A stretch of 64,000 bases of DNA from Plantimonas leprariae (GTDB lineage Bacteria > Pseudomonadota > Alphaproteobacteria > Rhizobiales > Rhizobiaceae). Positions 53,195-64,000 of the stretch are shown piece by piece. The stretch is from contig NZ_VZDO01000020.1 in the NCBI RefSeq assembly GCF_008802405.1, positions 26,259-90,258 on the forward strand, given 5' to 3'. Position 1 is the first letter of the stretch, and each line of letters opens with the position of its first letter. Under the pieces are notes generated by a model that was not told the DNA's origin, did no database searches, and was given only the letters and a program-made list of their open reading frames with translations. The position numbers were made by a program, and so were the translations under genes.

Positions 53195-53941
53195 ATGACG
53201 CAGCCGACCGAACCGATCGTGCGACGCAAGCTTTCGACCGAAGTGTTCGATCGCCTTCGGACGATGATCGCTTCCGGCAGCCTGAAGCCCGGCGACCAGA
53301 TGCCGTCCGAGCGCGAATTGATGGAGCGCTTCGGTGTCGGCCGCCCGGCGATCCGCGAGGCGATGCAGGCGCTCGCCAACAACGGGCTTCTCGCGATCCA
53401 ACACGGCGAACGGGCCCGCGTCGTGGCGCCGACGCCGCGCGCCTTGTTCGGGCAGGTGAACGGCGCGGCGCAGATCATGCTGTCCTCCTCGCCAACGGCG
53501 CTCGGGCACCTGAAGGAAGCGCGCATCTTCCTCGAGCGCGGCATGGTGCGGCAGGCGGCCGAGCGCGCCGGCCCCGGCGACATCGACGACCTGTCGCGCC
53601 TGATCGACACGCAGCGCGCGGCGCTCGGCGACGCCGAGACCTTCATCGCCGCTGACATGCGCTTCCACGTCCGGATCGCGGCGATCTCGGGCAACCCGAT
53701 CTTCGAGGCGGTTTCGGAAGCGATGCTCGGCTGGCTGAAGGAATACCATACCGAGATGCTGATCTGGACCGGCAAGGAGCGCTTCACCCTCGCCGAGCAC
53801 GAGCAAGTCCTCGCGGCACTCGCCGGCAACGATGCGGACGCGGCGGAGGCCGCGATGGTCGGCCATCTCGAACGGTCGAGCGCGCTCTACGTGCATCAGT
53901 CGGCCGAGGAGGCGGAGGCTTCCGCGAAGGCGACGGCGTAG
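53195..53941 (+). CDS. GntR/FadR-family regulator of the D-apiose genes
   Basis: The 248-residue protein has an N-terminal winged helix (about 10-72: LSTEVFDRLRTMIASGSLKP, GDQMPSERELMERFGVGRPA) and a helical FCD ligand-binding domain (about 95-225) with conserved metal-ligand Asp/His residues in DMRFHVRIA and in AMLGWLKEYHTEM. It is divergent from the oiaX-oiaK operon and probably represses both apiose operons until a pathway intermediate binds. Its stop lies inside the end of the convergent lactonase gene, overlapping by 46 bases. Confidence 0.9.
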   Translation: MTQPTEPIVRRKLSTEVFDRLRTMIASGSLKPGDQMPSERELMERFGVGRPAIREAMQALANNGLLAIQHGERARVVAPTPRALFGQVNGAAQIMLSSSPTALGHLKEARIFLERGMVRQAAERAGPGDIDDLSRLIDTQRAALGDAETFIAADMRFHVRIAAISGNPIFEAVSEAMLGWLKEYHTEMLIWTGKERFTLAEHEQVLAALAGNDADAAEAAMVGHLERSSALYVHQSAEEAEASAKATA

Positions 53942-55806
53942 GCGCCGAGCGCGAGCGGTTCGCCGGCTGGGACGGCGAGCGGCCGCGGTCCGGGGGCCGC
54001 GGCGTCGAGGATCGCGACTAAGTCGAAACCGATGCCGGACGGCGGCACGACCGCCAGAGGCTCCGGCGTCAGGTTCGCGAACCGCAGGAGCAGCCGCCCG
54101 TCCGCCGTCACCGCGGCGATGCCGTCGACTTCGCTCGGGATGGAGGAACGGAGCGGACGCAGGGGCAGGCCCGACAGCGCCGCCAGCGCCTTCGCCGCGT
54201 GGAAGGCCGGCACGACATCACCTCCCCGCACGAGGCCGCGCGGGCCGGCGAGCGAGCCGCCCGTCCAGCGTTCGACATTCGCGCCCGGAAGACGCGCGGC
54301 GTAGCCGACGAGCCAAGCCGCCGCGAAGAGGCCGCGCCCGCGCGGATCGTCGGCGGCCATCGCGACGCGCCGGCCCTCCGGGTTCGACATGGTGCGCGAG
54401 CCGTAGGGGTTCTGGCGCATGCCGATCGTGGTGGGGCCCAGATGATAGGGTTTGCCCTCGCCGGCGATGGCGCGGGTCGAGTGCGTGATGAAGGGTACGG
54501 CTTCCAGCGTCTGCATCACGGACAGGTCGTCGGCCGCGTGGACGAGCGGGCAGGTCGCGTGGGTGACGTAGTCGACGCGGTCCATCGGCGGGCGCTTGCG
54601 GTTCAGCTCGGTGAAGTAGCTGAACATGCCGCCGCCGAGCCGGACGTTCGCGAAGGCGCGCCGCGCCGCGGCGTAGACTTGCTCCAGCGGCAGGCAGGGC
54701 GGCCATTCGCTGCCGGGCGGCGTCGACTGCCGATCCGCCGCGGGTCCGACCGTCACCGCATCGAGCCGGAGGCGGGCCTCCCGGACGAGGCGGGCGGCCT
54801 CGGCGAGTTCCGCGTCGAGATCGCGCTCGCAGGGGACGACGCATTCCAGCATGGCATGGGTTTCGGGCAGCAGCGCCTGCACGGCGGCGAGCGCCCGGAG
54901 TTCCGCCGCGCCGTGGCCGGCGGTCGGATCGAAGTGGAACAGGAGATGCCGGGGATTCAGTCCCGGCAGGCGGCCCGGCGCGGCGAGGATTTCGGCCGCG
55001 TCCTCCGGCGAGACAAGAAGGCCGAAGTCGGGGAAACGCTCGCCCGTCGCGGGGCCGAGCGACAGCCGGACCGGCTCGGCCTCGCGGCGCACCGGGTCTG
55101 CCGCCGTTTCGCCGGCGATCTCGACCACGATCCGCTGCCGGTTCGCTTCGCCGGCCGGCAGCCGGTAGGGCCACGGCCGGGCGAGCGGGCGGACATAGGT
55201 CTTGTAGGAAGCGTCCGACCAGGCGCGCTGGTCCTCCATCTCGAAAGTGTCGCCGTCCATGCGGCAGGTGACGGCGAGGCCGGGCGCGGCCTCGTGCCGG
55301 ATCGCCGCGATGTCCTTGAACGGCTGCCAGGGCTCGATCAGGTCGGGAAACACCGAATACTCGACCGTGCCGTCGGAATGCGTCACCGCGACCGGCCGCC
55401 CCGCGACGCCCTCGATCGGGTGAAGGATGCAGAAACCGCAGCGGTTCGTCTCGAAGTCGCCGTCCGGCACCGCGGTCACCTCGAAGGCGAGATGCCCGGA
55501 CGCCTCGCCCCGGATCGTCGCCGCGATGGCGAGCCGCGTCCCGTCCGACGCTATGCAGGTCGCCGCCCACGTCACCGTGAAGCCCGAGCCATCCTCCTGC
55601 ACGACGGGGCTTTCCACCCCGAGGTCGTAGGTGCCCCAGTCGCGGTCGCGCACCACATAGGCGACGGCGCGGATCACCTCGCGCCCCGCGAAGCGGATCG
55701 TGCGGAGGTTGCCGGACACGAGGTCGGCTTCCAGCGCACCGGCCCGGAGGCGACGGCCCGAGGCCGGCGGCTCTTCGGTGCCGTAGAGGGCGAGACGCTC
55801 GCTCAA
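53896..55806 (-). CDS. apnL: D-apionolactonase (ApnL family)
   Basis: The 636-residue protein matches in length and context the D-apionate lactonase family, which hydrolyses D-apionolactone to D-apionate. It has an N-terminal beta-rich domain (about 20-240) and a barrel-like middle to C-terminal part (about 255-580), with motifs FCILHPIEGVAGRP and VTHATCPLVHAADDLSVMQT. The start is TTG at 55806, which overlaps the apsD stop (TTGA) and has GGAG 8 bases upstream. I identify it by size and neighbours more than by recalled motifs. The gene ends inside the convergent GntR gene. Confidence 0.7.
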   Translation of the reverse strand: MSERLALYGTEEPPASGRRLRAGALEADLVSGNLRTIRFAGREVIRAVAYVVRDRDWGTYDLGVESPVVQEDGSGFTVTWAATCIASDGTRLAIAATIRGEASGHLAFEVTAVPDGDFETNRCGFCILHPIEGVAGRPVAVTHSDGTVEYSVFPDLIEPWQPFKDIAAIRHEAAPGLAVTCRMDGDTFEMEDQRAWSDASYKTYVRPLARPWPYRLPAGEANRQRIVVEIAGETAADPVRREAEPVRLSLGPATGERFPDFGLLVSPEDAAEILAAPGRLPGLNPRHLLFHFDPTAGHGAAELRALAAVQALLPETHAMLECVVPCERDLDAELAEAARLVREARLRLDAVTVGPAADRQSTPPGSEWPPCLPLEQVYAAARRAFANVRLGGGMFSYFTELNRKRPPMDRVDYVTHATCPLVHAADDLSVMQTLEAVPFITHSTRAIAGEGKPYHLGPTTIGMRQNPYGSRTMSNPEGRRVAMAADDPRGRGLFAAAWLVGYAARLPGANVERWTGGSLAGPRGLVRGGDVVPAFHAAKALAALSGLPLRPLRSSIPSEVDGIAAVTADGRLLLRFANLTPEPLAVVPPSGIGFDLVAILDAAAPGPRPLAVPAGEPLALGAYAVAFAEASASSAD

Positions 55807-56837
55807 CCTCGGAGCTCCGCCGGATCGAGCGTCCGGCCGCCCTCGGCCGCGCTCCGATAGGCGGCCTCGACCAGCGCCAGCGTCTTCAGGTTGTCGCGGC
55901 CGGACGTGTCGGGTTCCCGGCCGTTCCGCAGGCAATCGACCCAGTGCGCCTGGATCGCGGCGACGCTTTCCTGGATGTTGTGCCAGGGCCGTGTCGCCCA
56001 GGGGAGCAGCAGCGGCGAGACGTCCTCGTGGCGGCTACCCTCGCCGTTCGTCACCGTCAGCCGGTAGTTCGCGCCGAGGCGGATCGTGCCTTCCGTTCCG
56101 TCGATCTCGACGAGGGTCTGCGGGAACAGCTCCTTCTCCAGCTTCGTCGCGTAGGAGCAGTCGACCACCGAGGTCGCGCCGTCGTGCCCGAGCAGCATGG
56201 TCGCGACGTCCTCGCCGCGGATCGCCGAATTGATCCGCGCCGTCCGGGCGGTGATCGCCGTCGCGTCGCCAAGGAGGAAGCGGGCGATGTCGAGCGCGTG
56301 GATGCCGAGGTCCTCGATGATGAAGCGCTCGCCCTCCGCGAGGTAGGGCTGGCCCGAATAGACGTCGTAGGCGGAGCGGAACGAGACGCGGCCGAAGAAC
56401 GGCCGGCCGACCTCGCCAGTCGCCACGAGTTCGCCTACCCGGCGGATCGGCGACTGCCAGCGGAAGTTCTCATGCACCATCAGCGGCACGCCGGCTTGGC
56501 TGCAGGCTTCCACCATCGCCCGCGCGTCGGCCAGGCTCAGTGCGAAGGGCTTCTGGCAGATGACGGGCACGCCGTGCGAAGCCGCGAGTTCCACCAGCAC
56601 GCGGTGGCTCGGCGCGGTGGTGGCGATGTCGACGAAATCCGGCCGCGCCTCGGCGAACATCGCCTCGGCATCGGTGAAGCGCCGGGAAATCCCGAAGCGG
56701 GTCCCCATCGCCTCCAGCCGTGCCGGGTCGCGGTCGCAGATCGCGGCGATCGAAACGCCGTCGATGCCGGCCCAGCCGTGCATCTGGTTGACCGCGAAGA
56801 AGCCGCAGCCGACCAGCGCCCCCTTCAGTTCGGCCAC
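55803..56837 (-). CDS. apsD: D-apiose dehydrogenase (Gfo/Idh/MocA family)
   Basis: The 344-residue NAD-dependent oxidoreductase has the Rossmann start LVGCGFFAVNQMHGW (about 8-22), the conserved ICQKPFAL lysine block (about 92-99), ENFRWQSPIRRV (about 122-133) and the catalytic His in DLGIHALDIARF (about 175-187). In the apiose pathway ApsD oxidises D-apiose to D-apionolactone. The family covers many sugar dehydrogenases, but the location between ApnO and ApnL gives the specific call. It starts 4 bases after the apnO stop. Confidence 0.78.
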   Translation of the reverse strand: MAELKGALVGCGFFAVNQMHGWAGIDGVSIAAICDRDPARLEAMGTRFGISRRFTDAEAMFAEARPDFVDIATTAPSHRVLVELAASHGVPVICQKPFALSLADARAMVEACSQAGVPLMVHENFRWQSPIRRVGELVATGEVGRPFFGRVSFRSAYDVYSGQPYLAEGERFIIEDLGIHALDIARFLLGDATAITARTARINSAIRGEDVATMLLGHDGATSVVDCSYATKLEKELFPQTLVEIDGTEGTIRLGANYRLTVTNGEGSRHEDVSPLLLPWATRPWHNIQESVAAIQAHWVDCLRNGREPDTSGRDNLKTLALVEAAYRSAAEGGRTLDPAELRG

Positions 56838-56841
56838 GGCG

Positions 56842-57669
56842 TCAGGTGATCCTGCGGATCGAGTCGGCGAGTTCCTGCGGCTCGAACACGCGCTTCCAGT
56901 CGTCGCGCATCAGCATCGGCTTGCCGAACTCGATGGCCTTGTTGCAGGCGTCGGAGAACACGCCCTGCGTTTCCTCGAAGATCACCGATCCGAGGACGTT
57001 CATGTGGCCGAGCAGGAAGTCGCGCGCCGCCTCTTTCGGAACGCCGCGCCGCACCACCTCGTCCATCGCCTCGCGCATGGCGACGAGGAGGCTGGCGCAG
57101 ACGGTTTCCGACAGGCCCGGCTCGAGCAGCGCCATCTGCTCGACGGTGACGCGGTGCGAGCGCATCACCGGCGCCCAGATCACCTTCGCGACCTCTTCGC
57201 CCAACGCGTAGTGCTCCTCCGGACCCTGCATCAGCGCCGAGACGATGTGCTGCTTGGCCTTCACGCCGCCGAAGAAGTCGCGCTTGGCCGCCATCTCCGT
57301 CTCGTCGTTGAAGATCGGCGGATGGCAGGGGTGCGTGACGAAATAGGTGAGATCGGAGCGCTCCGGCAGGTGGCCGGCGAAGGGCGCGGCGGCGTCGAGG
57401 ATCACCACGATCGTGCCGGCCTTGAGGTGCTTCTCGATCCCGGCGGCGACCTTGCCGATGACGGTGTCCGGCACGGCGAGCACCACGACCTCGGCCCCGC
57501 GAAGCGCCTCGTCCGGCTCGACGCAGTCGAAGCCGAGGCCGCTTTTCAGCCGCTCTTGGCCGGCGGGGTTCAGTTCGACATGCCGCACCTCGAAGCGCGA
57601 GCCGACGAGGTTGGTGGCGAGGCGGTAGCCCATCTTTCCCCCCGCCCCGAACAATGCGACCGCCGTCAT
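56842..57669 (-). CDS. apnO: D-apionate oxidoisomerase (phosphogluconate dehydrogenase-like)
   Basis: The 275-residue NAD-dependent enzyme has a Rossmann start LFGAGGKMGYRLATNL (6-21), an acidic NAD-type residue in VRHVELNPAG (about 32-41), THPCHPPIF (about 112-120) and a helical C-terminal dehydrogenase domain. ApnO oxidises D-apionate with migration of the hydroxymethyl group to 3-oxo-isoapionate, a reaction particular to apiose breakdown. It ties the kinase and RuBisCO-like genes to the dehydrogenase and lactonase. It follows the sugar permease gene by 21 bases. Confidence 0.8.
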   Translation of the reverse strand: MTAVALFGAGGKMGYRLATNLVGSRFEVRHVELNPAGQERLKSGLGFDCVEPDEALRGAEVVVLAVPDTVIGKVAAGIEKHLKAGTIVVILDAAAPFAGHLPERSDLTYFVTHPCHPPIFNDETEMAAKRDFFGGVKAKQHIVSALMQGPEEHYALGEEVAKVIWAPVMRSHRVTVEQMALLEPGLSETVCASLLVAMREAMDEVVRRGVPKEAARDFLLGHMNVLGSVIFEETQGVFSDACNKAIEFGKPMLMRDDWKRVFEPQELADSIRRIT

Positions 57670-57690
57670 GGCGTCACTCCTTTCATGTTG

Positions 57691-58754
57691 TCAGCGGCCG
57701 AGCGCCGCCTGGCGCTGCAGCGCGAGCTTCTGCTGCAGGCGTTGCTGGAACTGGTCGACCACCACGGCCGCGATGATCACGAGGCCCTTGATCACGGTCT
57801 GCCAGAAGGACGAGACGCCCATCATCACGAGGCCGTCGGACAGGATGCCGATCACGAAGGCGCCGACGATGGTACCGCCGATCTTGCCGCGCCCGCCCGA
57901 CATCGAGGTGCCGCCGAGGACGGCCGCCGCGATGGCGTTCAGCTCGAAGGTCTCGCCGGTGGCGGGATGCGAGGCGACGAGCTGCGAGGCGATGATGATG
58001 CCGACGATGGCGGCGCAGAAGCCGGAGAACATGTAGACGAACATCTTCACGCGGCCGACCTTGATGCCGGAAAGCGCCGCAGCGCGCTCGTTGCCGCCGA
58101 CGGCGTAGATCTGCCGGCCGAGGGGCGTCCTCGCCGCGAGATAGGCCGCTCCCAGCCCCACCACGACCAGCGCGAGGATCGAGATCGGCACGCCGCCGAT
58201 CGAGCCCGCGCCGATCCACGGGAACGAGCGCGTGCCCCATTCGTCCGAGCCGGAAAGGTTCGGGAAGGTCGCGCCGTTGGAGGACAGGAGCGCCATGCCG
58301 CGCGCGACGTAGAGGGTGCCGAGCGTCGCGATGAACGGCGCGACGCTGAGCCGGGTGATCAGGAGGCCGTTGACGACGCCGACAGCCACGCCGACGAGGA
58401 GCGTGATGCCGACGATCTCCCCCGTGTTGAAGAACACCGTGTAGCCGGTGAACTCCAGCGTGACGCCGTTGAGGACGAGATAGCCCGCGACCATGCCGCA
58501 GAGGCCGACGATCGAGCCGACGGACAGGTCGATGCCGCCCGTCACGATCACGAAGGTCATGCCGATCGCGAGGAAGGCGTTCAGCGCGACGTGCTCCGAC
58601 ATGATCACGAGGTTCGCCGTCGACAGGAAGTTCGGCGCGGCAAGCGAGAAGAACACCACCACCGCGATCAGCGCGATGAAGGTGCGCGCCTTCAGGAGGA
58701 CGAGCGCCAGCGACAGGTCGCTCGGCGGTTTCGGAGCGGCGACGGCTTCGGTGG

Positions 58755-58758
<4 letters not shown>
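57691..58758 (-). CDS. Sugar ABC transporter permease (RbsC type), probably for D-apiose
   Basis: The 355-residue membrane protein has about 10 helices and the RbsC/AraH signature blocks GMTFVIVTGGIDLSVGSIVG (about 66-85) and GETFELNAIAAAVLGGTSMS (about 270-289). It begins at ATG 58758, overlapping the ATPase gene stop (ATGA). The following genes are the apiose enzymes, in one transcript. The specificity for apiose is inferred from context. Confidence 0.9.
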
Positions 58759-60316
<1,558 letters not shown>

Positions 60317-60320
<4 letters not shown>

Positions 60321-60967
60321 GACTGCGGCGCCTCGACGCGCAGCGTGACCGGCGTGAACAACGCCTTGTCGGACGGCGAGCGCAGCGAGAAGACGCCCGT
60401 CCCTTCCACCTTCGCGCCGACCAGCCGGTCGCGCGGCAGGGTTTTCAGCGCCGTGTCGTAGGCCGCCGTGTTGAAGCTCTTCGCGACGTCGGCGAACTCG
60501 ATCTGGTTCCGCACCTGCGTGAACGAGACGAAGGGCAGCGCGTCGCGGATTGAGGTGCCCTTGATCACCGGACCGAGCTGCAGCGTGACGTCGGGCGCGC
60601 CGTCGCCATCGACGTCGACCTCGGCGGTCGCGGCGCGGGACGCCAGGTTCGCCGCCGTCACCGTGCCGGTCAGCCGCGCGACGAAGTTCCAGGGCGCGCC
60701 TTCGCCCGCTTCGCGGTAGCCGTACTTCGCGCCCGCGGCCTTGAGATCGGCCTTGGCGGCGGCCGCGACCTCCGGGAAGGGCGCGGCCTTCCCTTCGACG
60801 TAGGGGACGACCTTCGACGCCCAGAGACCCGCGGCGTTCGCCGCCGCGGTCGGCTTGGCCGCGGCGGCGGCCCGGGCCGCCAGTTCCTCGGTCTTCACGA
60901 TCTTGCAGCCGCTCGCGCCGATGGCGAGGCCGGCCAGAAGGCAGGGAACGAGCGCCGCCCGCATCAT
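60317..60967 (-). CDS. DUF2291 lipoprotein of sugar ABC operons
   Basis: The 216-residue protein has a signal sequence with an ASGC lipobox (Cys about 21) and the DUF2291 pattern: WASKVVPYVEGKAAPFPEVA, the GAKYGYREAGEGAPWNF block (about 78-95) and a PVIKGTSIRDALPFVSFTQV block. Such genes lie in RbsABC-type sugar operons of alphaproteobacteria; their job is unknown but they may assist periplasmic capture. It lies between the binding protein and the ATPase genes. Confidence 0.85.
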
Positions 60968-61031
60968 GCCGCTCCTCCGTCGATGCCGGACGATGCGGCG
61001 CCCCGCGAAGGGCGCCGCGGCGTGTCCTCGC

Positions 61032-62055
<1,024 letters not shown>

Positions 62056-62058
62056 CTG

Positions 62059-62073
62059 GTATAATGACTATAC
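62059..62073. promoter_or_regulatory. Second GntR-type operator, upstream of the D-apiose transporter operon
   Basis: GTATA-ATGAC-TATAC shares 11 of 15 bases and the same 5-base arms and spacing with the core GTATG-ATCAT-CATAC at 53150-53164. It is directly upstream of the promoter of the 7-gene operon. The two sites strongly suggest one regulator for both operons. Confidence 0.75.
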
Positions 62074-62369
62074 AAATTGGAATGCTGGCGACGTGGAGTT
62101 ATCGCTGCGCGTCTTCATGCGCCGCGCATTCTTCTGATTACTGTGTACGGGTTGGAACGTTCGGACGATGTCTGGAAGCCAACCGCACTCGCGCATCGAT
62201 TTCGGAAGCATCGACACGTGTCTCCTTCTGTGTCTGCGGTCCGGCCGGCATGCAACCGGCAATCGCAAATACACAACCCGGCTATGCATCCACTGAACCA
62301 TCCGTCAACCATTTGGTGAGACGTTTTGCCACTAACATTAGCCAGCAAAGCAGTGCAGGCCGCAGTCCG
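62074..62369. other. Lower-G+C non-coding stretch between the apiose promoter and the broken PAS gene
   Basis: This roughly 300-base stretch is clearly poorer in G+C than the window average and I see no gene in it. Small open frames lack ribosome binding sites and codon bias. It may hold the control region of the downstream broken gene or be debris of an earlier rearrangement. Confidence 0.5.
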
Positions 62370-63154
62370 ATGTTCCCCGACAAGCATTTCCGGTTTCTCG
62401 TACAAGGATTCCCTGACTATGCCATCTACTTCCTCGATGCGGATGGCGTCGTCATAAGCTGGAATTCTGGTGCGGAGCGCGCGAAGGGATATGCGGCGAC
62501 CGATATCGTCGGGCGGCACTTCGATCTATTCTATTCGCCGATCGATCGTTCCCATGAACTACATTCGCGCAACCTTCAGGTCTTGTTGGAGAGCGGGCAG
62601 TTTGCGGACGAGGGTTGGAGGTTCCGCAAGGACGGGTCGGCCTTCTGGGCGAGCGTGGTGATCCATCCGATCCGCGACGAGAACCGGATATTCATCGGCT
62701 TCGTCGATGTCGTGCGGCAGGCGCTGACGGTCTCCGGGCTGCCGTCCGCCCGGCTGGAACTCGAGATCACCGAGACTGCCATCCTGTCGGACGAGGATCT
62801 GGCGAGCAGCATCCTCTATTCGCTGCGCGAGCTCGGCGTCCTGATCGCGCTCGACGATTTCGGCACGGGCTTCTCGTCGCGTCGCTGCCGCTCACGCGGA
62901 TCAAAATCGACCGCAGCTTCGTCAAGGGCATCGATCGCACCAAGCGCTCGACGAGCATCATCCGCGCGGTCGCCCTCCTTTGCGAAGGCTACGGCTTCGC
63001 CGTCACGGCCGAGGGCGTCGAGACCGACGAACAAGCGGCGGTCCTGCGCCGGCACGGGTGCCGCGACCTGCAAGGGTACCTGTTCGGCAAGGCCCAATCC
63101 GCCGAAACCCTGGCGCTGACCCGGCCCATAGGGCGGCCGGCCTCGCTGCGCTAG
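62370..63154 (+). pseudogene. Broken PAS-EAL protein gene (GGDEF and part of EAL lost, frameshift)
   Basis: A PAS domain (about 62370-62715: GFPDYAIYFLDADGVVISWN, GYAATDIVGRHFDLFY) runs directly into the middle of an EAL phosphodiesterase domain (VRQALTVSGLPSARLELEIT), so the GGDEF domain and the first half of EAL, including the EAL catalytic motif, are missing. At about 62875 the frame breaks after DDFGTGFSS; the rest of EAL (LPLTRIKIDRSFVKGIDRTK, EGVETDEQAAVLRRHGCRDL) continues in the +2 shifted frame to the stop at 63154. A deletion of some 13 bases in the usual LSYL stretch would explain the shift. It is probably inactive as a c-di-GMP phosphodiesterase. Confidence 0.8.
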
Positions 63155-63230
63155 GCGATCCGCCGGGCGTCTCCGGCCGACGGCAGGGCTTCCTGAACCA
63201 ACGAACATTCCTCCAACCCCCGGCTGAACC

Positions 63231-64000
63231 ATGCGCTTCCAGAACCTGAAGCTTTCCCGAAAGCTGCTCGTCGCCTTCGCCGCCGTGATGGCGGCCTCGA
63301 TCCTCGCGGATCTGTTCGTGCTGCGCACGCTGAACGTCATCGCGGACAGCACGGAGAAGAACGCCCGCAGCTTCGATCTGAGCCTGGCGGTGGACGCCAT
63401 GCTGCTCGCGACGATCGAGCAGCAGAACACGGTGCGCGGCCTGATGGCCAGCGGCGACGAGAAGTATGTCGGTGAATACGAGGCGGCGAAGCAGGCACTG
63501 ACGGCCGAAGCGGGGACGTTCAAGGCCAGGACCGTCTCGCCCGAACAGCGGGCGCGGGTCGAGAAGGTGGAGGCGATCGTCGCCCACTGGCAGTCCGCTC
63601 TGGCCGAGCGGCAGATCGCCCTGATGCGGGATCCGAACGGACGCGATCAGGCGCGTGCGCTCACCGGCACTATCCCGCTGACCGAAGCGCGGAAGACACT
63701 CACCGCCATCCAGAAGGCTCAGGACGCGATCATCGAGAGCCGGCTGGCGGCGACCAAGGCCGCCGACGGCTCGGCGCGGCTGACGCTGCTTGTCGGCGGC
63801 ATGCTGGCGGTTCTGATCGCGGTCGCGATGGGCATCCTCCTGTCGCGCAGCATCGTGGCACCGATCGGGGCGATGACCGCCGCGATGCGCCGCCTCGCCG
63901 GCGGCGATCTGACCGCCGACGTGCCTTCGACGGACCGTCGCGACGAGGTTGGTGCGATGGCGAAAGCGGTGCAGGTGTTCAAGGACGCGGCGAACCAGAA
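63231..64000 (+). CDS. Methyl-accepting chemotaxis protein, N-terminal part
   Basis: The frame from ATG 63231 is open to the window end (256 codons seen). It has an N-terminal membrane helix (about 11-32), a periplasmic four-helix sensor region (about 33-185, with VRGLMASGDEKYVGEYEAAK, like a CHASE3/MCP ligand module), a second helix (about 186-209) and a HAMP domain (about 210-256, SIVAPIGAMTAAMRRLAGGD). The signalling domain is beyond the window. The start follows the broken PAS-EAL gene by 76 bases. Confidence 0.85.
   Translation, partial: MRFQNLKLSRKLLVAFAAVMAASILADLFVLRTLNVIADSTEKNARSFDLSLAVDAMLLATIEQQNTVRGLMASGDEKYVGEYEAAKQALTAEAGTFKARTVSPEQRARVEKVEAIVAHWQSALAERQIALMRDPNGRDQARALTGTIPLTEARKTLTAIQKAQDAIIESRLAATKAADGSARLTLLVGGMLAVLIAVAMGILLSRSIVAPIGAMTAAMRRLAGGDLTADVPSTDRRDEVGAMAKAVQVFKDAANQ

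Overview
The window reads as chromosome, or a large replicon, of a very high-G+C alphaproteobacterium, probably a member of the Hyphomicrobiales (Rhizobiales). The G+C is roughly 70% by eye and was not computed. The reasons are strong GC3 bias in every gene, ABC-type uptake operons for amides and plant sugars, a TctABC system, and a palindromic intergenic repeat of a kind common in this order. I see no tRNA, rRNA, IS element, integrase or CRISPR array.

Layout. (1) 1-7343: an amide-utilisation operon, with the end of an AmiC-like amide sensor, an AmiR-like ANTAR antiterminator, a DppC/DppB/DppA-type ABC importer, an acetamidase/formamidase and, after a palindromic repeat, a fused two-domain ATPase. 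(2) 7348-about 44969: a complete type III secretion system (T3SS) of the Ysc family. One block (10471-7348, minus) carries a Crp/Fnr regulator, a YscE-like protein, the needle SctF, the gatekeeper SctW and a chaperone. SctD (+) converges on the secretin SctC (-). The long minus-strand operon 26247-15619 carries two TPR genes (one SctG-like), a small Cys-rich ORF, and sctI, J, K, L, N, O, P, Q, R, S, T, U. The divergent plus-strand operon starting at 26442 carries LcrG/LcrV-position genes, sctX, sctY, a SycD-like chaperone, the translocators SctE and SctB, more chaperones, two large probable secreted proteins, sctV and then an ExbB/MotA-like gene with two ExbD-like genes. The island ends with a probable effector and its chaperone. 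(3) 45020-48037: a TctCBA tricarboxylate-type transporter. (4) 48078-50425: an alpha/beta hydrolase and a flavin disulfide reductase-like enzyme. (5) 50516-61970: a complete predicted D-apiose catabolic locus, with an ABC importer, apiose dehydrogenase, apionolactonase, apionate oxidoisomerase, 3-oxo-isoapionate kinase, a RuBisCO-like protein and a GntR regulator. Two matching 15-bp palindromic operators (53150-53164 and 62059-62073) tie the two operons together. (6) 62370-64000: a broken PAS-EAL gene and the start of a chemoreceptor.

How it works together. The T3SS carries nearly every Ysc-family part, including the export-gate chaperone pair SctX/SctY. It has a secretin of the general-secretion (GspD-like) type with a lipoprotein signal. 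The most unusual element is the apparent proton-channel stator module (one ExbB-like and two ExbD-like proteins, both keeping the membrane aspartate) that overlaps sctV and reads on from it. I know of no T3SS described with such a module. D-apiose is a plant cell-wall sugar and amides are common plant and soil nitrogen sources, so a plant- or eukaryote-associated life is the best inference.
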